Source: an uncultured Pelagibacteraceae bacterium
GTDB lineage: Bacteria > Pseudomonadota > Alphaproteobacteria > Pelagibacterales > Pelagibacteraceae
Assembly: GCA_902597865.1 (NCBI GenBank)
Contig: CACJZL010000004.1
Location: forward strand, 1 to 64,000
DNA length: 64,000 bases
Direction of reading: 5' to 3'
Position numbers and translations under genes: made by a program
Part shown: positions 56,330 to 64,000 of the stretch, piece after piece
How the letters are laid out: every line of letters begins with the position of its first letter
Position numbering within the stretch: position 1 is the first letter of the stretch
Notes under the pieces: model-generated
Databases searched by the model: none
Told to the model about the DNA's origin: nothing
The model's input: only the letters and a program-made list of their open reading frames with translations

Positions 56330-57000
56330 TATACCTTTCCAAAATTTCTTTTTATATTTCTAAATTTATTAATAATTTTGTTTAAATCCTCATTCTTAAA
56401 ATCTGGCCATAATTTTTTTTCAAAAAAAATCTCTGTATATGCTGCTTGCCATAAAAGAAAATTGGAGAGTCTTTGTGTATTTCCTGTGCGTATAAGTATT
56501 TCCGGATCTGGAATATTTTTTGTATATAAACAATTGTCAATATCATTTTCTGAAATTCTACTTTTTTTCTTTAACTTATTAAAAGCATATACTAATTCTT
56601 TTTTTGATCCGTAATTTAAAGCTAAATTTATTTGAAGTTTTGTATTTTTTGTTGTCATCTTTTCAGAAAAATCTAATAATTTATTAAGTTTTTTTGAAAA
56701 TTTTTTTTCCCCAAGGATCTTTATTTTTATTTTTTCGTTATTTATTTTTTCTAGTTTTTCTTTAAGATAGATTTCTAGAAGATTAAAAAGATAATTTCGT
56801 TCTTTTAATGGTCTTTTCCAATTCTCAGTAGAAAATGCATACAAAGTCAAAAATTTAATATGTTTTTTAATACAATATTTCATAACCATCTCAACAGTTT
56901 TTAGACCCTCTTTATGTCCTAGATTTCTTGAGTTTTTATGTTTTAAACCCCAACGACCATTTCCATCCATTATTATGGCCATATGTTTTATAGGGTTCAT
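56329..57000 (-). CDS. uppS: Undecaprenyl diphosphate synthase
   Basis: Cis-prenyltransferase making the lipid carrier for peptidoglycan and O-antigen, 223 residues. HMAIIMDGNGRWGLKHKNSRNLGHKEGLKTVEMVMKYC contains the catalytic Asp and conserved Arg/His; LTLYAFSTENWKRP follows, and PDPEILIRTGNTQRLSNFLLWQAAYTEIFFEKKLWPDF is the C-terminal signature, with Asn replacing the usual Gly-Gly/Ser context in TGNTQRLSNF. It overlaps frr by 4 bases. Confidence 0.95.
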   Translation of the reverse strand: MNPIKHMAIIMDGNGRWGLKHKNSRNLGHKEGLKTVEMVMKYCIKKHIKFLTLYAFSTENWKRPLKERNYLFNLLEIYLKEKLEKINNEKIKIKILGEKKFSKKLNKLLDFSEKMTTKNTKLQINLALNYGSKKELVYAFNKLKKKSRISENDIDNCLYTKNIPDPEILIRTGNTQRLSNFLLWQAAYTEIFFEKKLWPDFKNEDLNKIINKFRNIKRNFGKV

Positions 57001-57548
57001 ATAGTCATTATTTCTTTTTCTTTGATTGCAACTTTTTCATCAACTTTTTTAACAAAGTTGTCGGTATATGTTTGAATTGTTTTTTCAAATTTTTTTTCAT
57101 CGTCTTCGCTTATTTCCTTTGATTTTAGTTTCTTCTTTAATTCATCATTTCCTTCTCTTCTAATATTTCTTATTGAAACTTTGCATTTTTCACCCATAGT
57201 TTTAATTACCTTTTTTATTTCTACTCTTCTTTCCTCACTTAAATCTGGTATTGGTAATCTTACTAACTGACCATCTATTTGAGGATTTAAACCTAGATCT
57301 GATTTCTTTATTGCTGAGTCTAGAAGAGGAACATTATTTGCATCCCATACTTGAATATTTATTACTCTTGGTTCGGGCGTTGTGATTGTTGCTAGTTGAT
57401 TAATTGGCATTTTTTGTCCATAAACGTCTACCTTAATTAAATCAAGCATACTTGCGTTTGCTCTACCTGTTCTTAAAGATGCCAGTTCTTTTACAAAGAC
57501 TTCAAATGTTTTAGTCATTTTTTGATTATACAAGTCTTCTTTAAACAT
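56997..57548 (-). CDS. frr: Ribosome recycling factor
   Basis: Splits the post-termination ribosome together with EF-G, 183 residues. MTKTFEVFVKELASLRTGRANASMLDLIKVDVYGQKMPINQLATITTPEPR and LPIPDLSEERRVEIKKVIKTMGEKCKVSIRNIRREGNDELKKK are the two domains. Its start shares a base with the tsf stop, so no pyrH lies between them, unlike the usual tsf-pyrH-frr order. Confidence 0.96.
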   Translation of the reverse strand: MFKEDLYNQKMTKTFEVFVKELASLRTGRANASMLDLIKVDVYGQKMPINQLATITTPEPRVINIQVWDANNVPLLDSAIKKSDLGLNPQIDGQLVRLPIPDLSEERRVEIKKVIKTMGEKCKVSIRNIRREGNDELKKKLKSKEISEDDEKKFEKTIQTYTDNFVKKVDEKVAIKEKEIMTI

Positions 57549-58399
57549 TATTCTCCAATCTTAATTCTGATAAAATCTTTTATTTTTAAACTCTTTGAAT
57601 CAACTTTATTTAAAACATCTTTTACTTTTAATTTGGGATCCATAACCCAATCTTGTGTTAGTAGACTGTTATCTTCTTTAAATTTATTAATTTTACCAAG
57701 ACTTATTTTTTCAGCAATTTCTTTTGGTTTACCAAGATTCTTAAGTTCTTCCTCAATAATGTTTTTTTCTTTTTCAATAACATCAACTTTAATATCTTTT
57801 TTATCTACTACCATTGGATTTGATGCAGCGATATGCATTGAAAGTTGTTTTCCGAATTGCTCAATGTCTTTCGAACTCTTTTCAAATTCTAAACTTACAA
57901 TAACTCCAAGCTTAGATAGGTTGTCTTTCACTATTGAATGATTGTAAGTAAAAATTTTGGATTTAGAGTTTTCTAAAGTTTTTGATCTTCCTATAGTAAT
58001 TTTTTCACCAATTTTTGCTATTAAATCAATTAAATTTTGAGATATAGTTGAACCATTTTTCATTTTATTGTTTTTAAGTTTTTCTACATCGGAATTTACA
58101 GAATTATTTATCTCTCCAACTTCTTTTGTGAAGTTTAAAAAATCATCATTCTTAGCAACAAAGTCTGTCTCACAATTGATTTCAATTATAGATGTTTTTT
58201 TTTCATCACCACAAATAAAGACGAGGCCTTCATTGGCCTCTCTAGACATTTTTTTTGAAGCTTTTGAAACTCCTTTTATTCTTAAAATTTCTATTGCTTT
58301 TTCTAAATCTCCTGAAGCTTCTTTTAAAGCGCTATTACAATCTTTAAAACCTGCACCAGTGGTGCTTCTTAACTTTTTAACACTCTCAAGATCGCTCAT
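57548..58399 (-). CDS. tsf: Elongation factor Ts
   Basis: Nucleotide-exchange factor for EF-Tu, 283 residues. [47 protein letters not shown] is the UBA-like N domain; [30 protein letters not shown] is the conserved core contact, and [15 protein letters not shown] the C-terminal module. It follows rpsB after 4 bases. Confidence 0.96.
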   Translation of the reverse strand: MSDLESVKKLRSTTGAGFKDCNSALKEASGDLEKAIEILRIKGVSKASKKMSREANEGLVFICGDEKKTSIIEINCETDFVAKNDDFLNFTKEVGEINNSVNSDVEKLKNNKMKNGSTISQNLIDLIAKIGEKITIGRSKTLENSKSKIFTYNHSIVKDNLSKLGVIVSLEFEKSSKDIEQFGKQLSMHIAASNPMVVDKKDIKVDVIEKEKNIIEEELKNLGKPKEIAEKISLGKINKFKEDNSLLTQDWVMDPKLKVKDVLNKVDSKSLKIKDFIRIKIGE

Positions 58400-58403
58400 T
58401 TAA

Positions 58404-59174
58404 TTAATTAATCTTTTTTTTTGATATAGAAGAAGAGGATTTAGTTGATATAACTTTTTGCTCACCATTTTTTTTAACATCCTCAGGAATATTTTTTTTA
58501 GCATTATTTATTGTCTCTTTTACTAGAGAACAATAAAGATCGATTGATCTTCTAGCATCATCGTTACCAGGTATTGGAAAGTCTATACCCTCTGGATCAG
58601 AATTTGTATCAAGTATAGCTATTATTGGAATATTCAATTTTATAGACTCTTTGATAGCAAGAGACTCGTAATTTGTATCAATAATGAAAACTAAATCAGG
58701 AACCTTTTTCATATCAGATATACCTCCTAAAGATCTTTGAAGCTTATCTCTTTGAATACTCATTTTTAAAAGTTCTTTTTTTGTAAATCCTCTATTTTCT
58801 GATTTTAAATCTGTATTAATTTTTTGAAGTTTTTTAATAGAGTTAGATATTGTACCCCAGTTAGTCAACATACCTCCTAACCATCTATAATTCACAAAAT
58901 ATTGATCGGTAGATTTTGCTAATTCAGCAATAGCCTCTGAAGCTTGTTTTTTTGTTGAGATAAACAAAATTTTTCCATTGTTTGTAATAGTTTCATAAAT
59001 TTTTTCTAATGCTTTATTAGTAAGCTCAAGTGTTTGCGTTAAATCAATTATATGAACAGAATCTCTTTTACCAAAAATATATTTCTTCATTTTCGGATTC
59101 CATCTAAGAGTTTTATGACCTAGATGAACGCCAGCCTCTAAAAGTTGTTGTATTGATAAGTTAGGTATCTTCAT
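58404..59174 (-). CDS. rpsB: Ribosomal protein S2
   Basis: Small-subunit ribosomal protein, 256 residues. MKIPNLSIQQLLEAGVHLGHKTLRWNPKMKKYIFGKRDSVHIIDLTQT, VNYRWLGGMLTNW and IPGNDDARRSIDLYC are S2 signatures; the C terminus ends with a Lys/Ser-rich tail. The track start (59234) lies inside the structured leader; the ATG at 59172-59174 begins the conserved sequence and is used. It heads the envelope/translation cluster. Confidence 0.96.
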   Translation of the reverse strand: MKIPNLSIQQLLEAGVHLGHKTLRWNPKMKKYIFGKRDSVHIIDLTQTLELTNKALEKIYETITNNGKILFISTKKQASEAIAELAKSTDQYFVNYRWLGGMLTNWGTISNSIKKLQKINTDLKSENRGFTKKELLKMSIQRDKLQRSLGGISDMKKVPDLVFIIDTNYESLAIKESIKLNIPIIAILDTNSDPEGIDFPIPGNDDARRSIDLYCSLVKETINNAKKNIPEDVKKNGEQKVISTKSSSSISKKKIN

Positions 59175-59256
59175 AATTTTTCCGGTTGTACCACCAAAGC
59201 TATTTCCATTAAAGGACCGGAGGTTATTAACCAAATGCCTTGTGCGTATTTTTAGA
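59175..59256 (-). ncRNA. Probable rpsB (S2) leader RNA
   Basis: The leader between promoter and rpsB ATG is visibly richer in G and C than its surroundings and contains complementary CCGG-type segments (CCTCCGGT at its middle and ACAACCGGAAAA close to the start). A cis-regulatory RNA preceding the S2 gene was described in Pelagibacter in comparative work on its intergenic regions, and location and composition fit that element. It would allow S2 to repress its own translation. Boundaries are approximate and the fold was not computed. Confidence 0.65.
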
Positions 59257-59260
59257 GCGT

Positions 59261-59287
59261 TTTATAAATTTATTTAGGTAAAGGCAA
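59261..59287 (-). promoter_or_regulatory. Candidate rpsB promoter
   Basis: On the minus strand TTGCCT (59282-59287) and TATAAA (59261-59266) resemble -35 and -10 boxes of the vegetative sigma factor. The spacer is 15 bases, shorter than ideal. Located between dnaE and the rpsB leader, it is the expected place for the promoter. Confidence 0.45.
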
Positions 59288-59295
59288 GAGATAAA

Positions 59296-62200
59296 TCAAT
59301 GAATAGTTGTTGAAATTCCTTGATTCTTTATAAGATTCACAGTTTTTCTATCAATAAGACGTCTATCCTTTAGTTTAACTTTATAAGCTTTATCATTTGA
59401 TACAACATTAATATTAACCTCAACATTTCCACCCTTTTTCAACATTTTGGATAGTCTATCGACTTCGTCAACATTTTTAACTTTAAAACTTATTGAATTA
59501 ATCGGTTTATTAATAAGATCGTCTAATGAAATTATTTTTTTGACATTTAATCTTGTAGATTGAGGGTCATTTTGCTTAATAATTTTTTGTATAGTTAAAA
59601 TTACCGAATTTCCCTCTTTGATCTTGCCTCTATTTAATTCGAATGTGTCAGAAAAAACAAATAGTTCAAATATGCTTGATTGATCAGAAAATTTAATTAT
59701 TGCGTATGACGTTCCCTTTTGTGTTTTCTTTTCTTGAATTTTTAAAATAGTTGCTGCGACTGATCCCTCGCTAATTTCTTTATCTTCATTAACATTTTTA
59801 TAAGAAAGAATGTTAAATTCCTTAAATATATCTTGGTATTGGTTAAGTGGATGATCCGATATAAAAAAACCAACAGTTTCAAACTCCTTTGACATCTTTT
59901 CCTGAAAACTCCATTCACCAAGATTATCAACTACCTCGTTGTTATTAGATTCTTCAATATTAGCAAATAGATCGATTTGATTTAAGGACTTGTTTTCAAA
60001 AATACTTTTCGATTTAGATATTAAATTAGGTATTGACTCAAAAATTGATTTTCTATCCTTTAAAATATTATCAAATGCACCTGCTTTTGTAAGAGCTTCC
60101 ATTTGAAGTTTGTTTATATCTTTCGGATTTACTCTATTTATAAAGTCATCTAAGGATTCAAATTTGCCATTTTTTTCTCTTTCCCTAACTATATTTGAAA
60201 TTGCTTCATATCCAACATTCTTTAATGCTCCTAGTGCGTAATAAAAATTTTTTGTATCAGAATAAAAATCACTATTACATAAATTTATGTTAGGAGGTAT
60301 AATCTTAATGTTTAATCTTTTAAGTTCTTCATAAAATTCACCCAATTTTTTTTGATTTGACATTTCCATGGACATTGATGCAGAAAAAAATTCATTGGTA
60401 AAATGGGTTTTTAAATATGCTGTTTGATAAGCGATAATAGCGTAAGCAGCTGCATGACTTTTATTGAAACCATACTCTGCAAATGGTTCAATCTTTAAAA
60501 AAATACTTGCTGCAACATCTTTTTGTATTCCGTTTTGATATGCTCCATCTATAAATCTTGCCTTTTGTTTTTCTAATTCCGCTCTTTTCTTTTTTCCCAT
60601 AGCACGTCTTAGAATATCTGCTTCACCTGCAGTAAAACCTGACAAAACTTGGGCAATTTGCATTACTTGTTCTTGGTAAATAATTACCCCATATGTGGAC
60701 TTCAAAATGTTTTCCAATTTTGGATGTAGATAATCCGGTGATCTTTTCCCATGTTTGCAATCATTGTAAATTGGAATATTGCTCATAGGACCTGGTCTAT
60801 ATAAAGCGACTAATGCTATAATATCTTCTAATCTATTTGGTTTCATTTGTGTTAGAGCATCCCTCATTCCAGAACTTTCAAGTTGAAACAAGCCCACGGT
60901 TTTGCCTGAAGACAATAGATCAAAAACGGTTTGATCTTCATAATTAATTTTATCTATATTAAAATCAATTTTTTTTTTATTTAGTAATTTAATTGTATTG
61001 TTAATTACAGTAAGTGTTTTTAAACCCAAAAAATCAAATTTAATAAGACCAGAGTTTTCAGCTGAATACATATCAAACTGAGTGGAAGGTAAAAGTAAAT
61101 TGGATGAAGTGTCTTTATACAGTGGAACTGTATCAATTAATTTTTTATCTGCAATTACTACACCAGCCGCATGAGTTGCAAAATTTCTGTTTAAACCTTC
61201 AAGTTTCAGAGAGAGTTTTATAAGCTTATCTACCCTTTTATCTTCATTTATAATCTTTTGTAATCTTGGTTCCGAGTTTATGCATTCAGTCAAACTCATT
61301 GGTCTAGAAGGGTCGAAAGGAATCATTTTGCATATACTATCGACAAAACCGTATGGAAGACCCATTACTCTACCGACATCTCTTATAACCATTCTAGCTT
61401 TAAGTTTACCAAAAGTAATAATATGAGCTACTGAGCCTTTGTATTTTTTGTTAAGATATTCAAAAACTAAATCACGTTTTTCTTCACAAAAATCAATGTC
61501 GAAATCCGGCATAGAAATACGATCAGGATTTAAAAATCTTTCAAAAATTAAGTTAAAATGAATTGGGTCTACATCAGTAATTTGTAGACACCATGCTACT
61601 AATGATCCAGCTCCAGATCCTCTGCCTGGTCCAACAGGTATATTGTTTTTTTTTGCCCATATGATGTAATCTGATACAATTAAAAAATAACTAGAATAAT
61701 TCATCTTACATATAATATTAACTTCATGATCTAATCTTTTCTTGTATTTCAAAAATTTTTCACCTTTTAAATTTTCATCTTCAAATCTTTCCTTAAACTT
61801 TTTGATTAACCCATCATTTGCATCTTTTTTTAATTGCTCATCAGATGAAATGTCATTATTTGAGTTTATATCTGGCAATAATGGCTTAGAATATTCAGGT
61901 CTGAAGCTACATCTTAATGGTAAATTATAATTGTTTTCCAAAGCTTCGGGTAGATCACTGAATATTTTTCTCATCTCTTCGTCACTTTTTAGATAATGGT
62001 TATCTGATAGCTTGATTCTTTGTTTATCATTAATATAATTTTTTGAACCAATGCAAAGTAATGCATCGTGTGCTTCACTCATTTCTTTATTTAAATAATA
62101 AACTTCATTAGTTGCTATTATTGGAGCATTAACTTTTTTTGACATAGAAAGATTAAAACTTTCAAAATTTTTTTCATATATGTCGCCATGCCTTTGAATT

Positions 62201-62703
62201 TCAATATAGAAGTTATCACTAGAATTTTTATTCAATGAAGCATAAATTTTTTCAAGCTCATCAACTCTCCCTTTTTGAAAAAGAATACCTGATAAATTGT
62301 TGATACCTCCTGAAAGAATTATTAGATTTTTAGAGCAATTAAATAATAGTTCAATATTACAATGTGGTTTTTCTAAATCTGAATTCTCAAGAAAAGATTT
62401 CGATGACAAATTAATCAATTCTTTGTAACCGTCTCTATTTTTGGCAATAATAGGTATTGATCCAATTGTATCATTGAATTTAAAATTAATCTGGGATCCG
62501 ATTATAGGCTGAGTTTTAGACTTTGAAATTTGTTCTGAGAATTCTAGAGATCCACACAAATTTGATGTATCTGACATTCCAATCGCTTTAACCTTATTGT
62601 CTTTGCAATATTTACTAAGATCATCAATTTTTATTGCGCCTTCACAAATAGAATATTGGGTATGTATTTTTAAGTGATTAAATGTTTTTTTAGATTTTTC
62701 CAT
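59296..62703 (-). CDS. dnaE: DNA polymerase III alpha subunit
   Basis: Replicative polymerase, 1135 residues. The PHP domain begins FNHLKIHTQYSICEGAIKI. The C-family palm has GPGRGSGAGSLVAWCLQI and the catalytic acidic residues in MPDFDIDFCEEKRD. NRNFATHAAGVVIAD, SSGMRDALTQMKP and VALYRPGPMSNIPIY follow, with a helix-hairpin-helix section and an OB fold (about residue 990: EGSVAATILKIQEKKTQKGTSYAIIKFSD). I prefer the ATG at 62701-62703, seven codons inside the track ORF, which still overlaps lolD by 14 bases. All domains are present, so this is DnaE1, not ImuC/DnaE2. Confidence 0.96.
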   Translation of the reverse strand: MEKSKKTFNHLKIHTQYSICEGAIKIDDLSKYCKDNKVKAIGMSDTSNLCGSLEFSEQISKSKTQPIIGSQINFKFNDTIGSIPIIAKNRDGYKELINLSSKSFLENSDLEKPHCNIELLFNCSKNLIILSGGINNLSGILFQKGRVDELEKIYASLNKNSSDNFYIEIQRHGDIYEKNFESFNLSMSKKVNAPIIATNEVYYLNKEMSEAHDALLCIGSKNYINDKQRIKLSDNHYLKSDEEMRKIFSDLPEALENNYNLPLRCSFRPEYSKPLLPDINSNNDISSDEQLKKDANDGLIKKFKERFEDENLKGEKFLKYKKRLDHEVNIICKMNYSSYFLIVSDYIIWAKKNNIPVGPGRGSGAGSLVAWCLQITDVDPIHFNLIFERFLNPDRISMPDFDIDFCEEKRDLVFEYLNKKYKGSVAHIITFGKLKARMVIRDVGRVMGLPYGFVDSICKMIPFDPSRPMSLTECINSEPRLQKIINEDKRVDKLIKLSLKLEGLNRNFATHAAGVVIADKKLIDTVPLYKDTSSNLLLPSTQFDMYSAENSGLIKFDFLGLKTLTVINNTIKLLNKKKIDFNIDKINYEDQTVFDLLSSGKTVGLFQLESSGMRDALTQMKPNRLEDIIALVALYRPGPMSNIPIYNDCKHGKRSPDYLHPKLENILKSTYGVIIYQEQVMQIAQVLSGFTAGEADILRRAMGKKKRAELEKQKARFIDGAYQNGIQKDVAASIFLKIEPFAEYGFNKSHAAAYAIIAYQTAYLKTHFTNEFFSASMSMEMSNQKKLGEFYEELKRLNIKIIPPNINLCNSDFYSDTKNFYYALGALKNVGYEAISNIVREREKNGKFESLDDFINRVNPKDINKLQMEALTKAGAFDNILKDRKSIFESIPNLISKSKSIFENKSLNQIDLFANIEESNNNEVVDNLGEWSFQEKMSKEFETVGFFISDHPLNQYQDIFKEFNILSYKNVNEDKEISEGSVAATILKIQEKKTQKGTSYAIIKFSDQSSIFELFVFSDTFELNRGKIKEGNSVILTIQKIIKQNDPQSTRLNVKKIISLDDLINKPINSISFKVKNVDEVDRLSKMLKKGGNVEVNINVVSNDKAYKVKLKDRRLIDRKTVNLIKNQGISTTIH

Positions 62704-63373
62704 TAATGGTTTTGATTTTACCATTACTTAAGGAAATTTTATAGTCTGCTTTATTAGCAAAAAATCTATTATGAGTTGCAAATATTATAACACGATCATT
62801 GTTTTTTAGTTTAAAGAGTAAGTTAAATATTTGATTTGCATTTTCATGATCTAAACTTCCTGTCGGTTCATCAGCCAGTATTATTCTAGGTTTATTTACT
62901 ATTGCTCTCGATATAGCAATTCTTTGCATTTCTCCTCCTGATAATTCTGATGGATAATGATTAGCCCTATCTTTTAAGCCGACTTTTTGAATTATCTTTA
63001 ATGATTCTTGATCTGCTATTTTGTGATTATTGTTAGCAGCTAAGCTGGCTATGCAAACATTTTCAATAGCCGTAAAATCAGGCAATAAGTTTTTCTCTTG
63101 ATAAACAATCCCAATATTACTAGATCTAATTTTGTCGTTAATCTCAATTTCATTATGATTTATATTTCTATTATCAATTTTAATATTTCCTGATGATGGC
63201 CTATCTATTAAAGATAATAAATTTAGTAAGGTTGATTTTCCAGATCCAGAAGGTCCAGATAATGAATAAATTTTTCCTTTTTTAAATTTAAAATTTAAAT
63301 TTTTAAGGACAGTGATTTTTTTTTTATTGTCAAATGTCTTTGAAATATTGTTTAATTCTATAATATTATTCAT
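62690..63373 (-). CDS. lolD: Lipoprotein-releasing ABC transporter ATP-binding protein LolD
   Basis: ATPase of the LolCDE complex that extracts outer-membrane lipoproteins from the inner membrane, 227 residues. Walker A is [24 protein letters not shown], signature LSGGEMQRIAISRAIVNKP, Walker B IILADEPTGSLDHENA, switch region FATHNRFFA. The order lolC/E-lolD and the 8-base overlap with the permease gene support Lol over other MacB-like systems. Confidence 0.93.
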   Translation of the reverse strand: MNNIIELNNISKTFDNKKKITVLKNLNFKFKKGKIYSLSGPSGSGKSTLLNLLSLIDRPSSGNIKIDNRNINHNEIEINDKIRSSNIGIVYQEKNLLPDFTAIENVCIASLAANNNHKIADQESLKIIQKVGLKDRANHYPSELSGGEMQRIAISRAIVNKPRIILADEPTGSLDHENANQIFNLLFKLKNNDRVIIFATHNRFFANKADYKISLSNGKIKTINGKI

Positions 63374-64000
63374 ATTTTAAGGATTTAATTGTATCTAATT
63401 TTGCAGCTTTATTTGCAGGGTATATTGAGACTAAACAAGTCATTATAATTGAACAACTTGAAATTAAAAATATTGACCAAAAATCTATTTGATATGGAAT
63501 AGTGCTTAAAAAATATATCTCCTCTGGAAATAAACTTATATTAAAGACATTGCTAATTAGTATTCTTATTTCCTCAATATAAATAGAAAAAGTTATACCA
63601 ATTACAACTCCCATAATTGTTGCTAAAAAACCTATTAAAAATCCAATAAAAAAAAATATTTTTCGTATGGAAAAGTTAGAAACACCAATTGATTTTAATA
63701 TTGCGATTTCCCTAGTTTTATTTTTTACTAAAATAGTAAGTCCCGAAATGATGTTAAAAGCAGCAACTATGATTATTAAAGATAATATTATGAACATAAC
63801 ATTTCTTTCTACTTTTAAGGCGGAAAATAATGGTTTGTTTAAATCTGACCACGTAAATATATATTCGTCGGTAAAAATCGACATTAGTTTTTCACGATAA
63901 TTCTCAATTTTGTCAGGTTTATATAAATAAACTTCTAAGAAATTATTTTCTTTTTTTAAATCAAATAAACCTTGTAGATCTTTAAGATTAATAAACACAA
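63366..64000 (-). CDS. LolC/LolE-family permease, C-terminal part
   Basis: Membrane partner of LolD, with only about the C-terminal half (211 codons) in the window; the reading frame is open at the right edge. Segment FTDEYIFTWSDLNKPLFSALKVERNVMFIILSLIIIVAAFNIISGLTILVKNKTREIAILKSIG is the typical entry into the FtsX-like domain, followed by two more helices and NKAAKLDTIKSLKYE at the end. The Met at 63998 in the track is a GTG within the frame and not the start. In organisms with a single LolF-type permease the gene is the sole partner, so LolC versus LolE cannot be decided here. Confidence 0.9.
   Translation of the reverse strand, partial: VFINLKDLQGLFDLKKENNFLEVYLYKPDKIENYREKLMSIFTDEYIFTWSDLNKPLFSALKVERNVMFIILSLIIIVAAFNIISGLTILVKNKTREIAILKSIGVSNFSIRKIFFFIGFLIGFLATIMGVVIGITFSIYIEEIRILISNVFNISLFPEEIYFLSTIPYQIDFWSIFLISSCSIIMTCLVSIYPANKAAKLDTIKSLKYE

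Overview
The window looks like a piece of a SAR11 (Candidatus Pelagibacter, Alphaproteobacteria) chromosome. This rests on the very AT-rich sequence, on 1-4 bp start/stop overlaps and almost no intergenic space, on alphaproteobacterial gene families (general L-amino-acid ABC transporter, NtrY/NtrX/TrkA/TrkH, IspDF fusion, alpha-type SOS box), and on an rpsB leader RNA of the kind described in Pelagibacter. No insertion sequence, phage, CRISPR array or rRNA was seen.

Left third (1-13.6 kb): a phosphate supercluster. It runs ppx(partial)-ppk and divergent sixA, then on the minus strand plcP-agt-phoR-(unknown secreted protein)-pstS-[terminator]-pstC-pstA-pstB-phoU-phoB, with a divergent diacylglycerol-kinase-like gene. 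A clear Pho box precedes pstS. Two weaker Pho-box-like sites precede the unknown secreted gene and plcP. Phosphate uptake, polyphosphate metabolism, two-component sensing and phospholipid-to-glycolipid remodelling are therefore in one block.

13.6-25.7 kb: manC-ilvD-valS, tRNA-Cys and tRNA-Asn, a fucosyltransferase-like gene and an XRE regulator, then the aapJQMP (bzt/yhd) amino-acid ABC operon with a strong terminator between aapJ and aapQ, and tRNA-Arg(UCU).

25.7-40.1 kb: ntrY-ntrX-trkA-trkH. NtrX lacks the GAFTGA loop and NtrY lacks its PAS domain. Divergent from these are ispDF-pgpA-pncC. They are followed by a minus-strand housekeeping run: secG/tpiA, pyrG, kdsA, eno, ftsB, lipA and a Coq10/RatA-family gene.

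40.2-47.6 kb, plus strand: a PpiD-like chaperone without a recognisable PPIase domain, trpE-trpG-trpD-trpC, lexA with its own SOS box, and gltX.

47.6-64 kb, minus strand: the envelope/translation cluster rpsB-tsf-frr-uppS-cdsA-dxr-bamA-skp-lpxD-fabZ-lpxA-lpxI-lpxB. The usual pyrH (between tsf and frr) and rseP (between dxr and bamA) are absent. Upstream are dnaE, lolD and a lolC/E gene running off the right edge.

The most interesting parts are the integrated Pho/lipid-remodelling block with its unknown periplasmic protein, the degenerate NtrYX pair, and the missing members of the envelope cluster. Gene functions are inferred from recognisable motifs and order. No database search was run.
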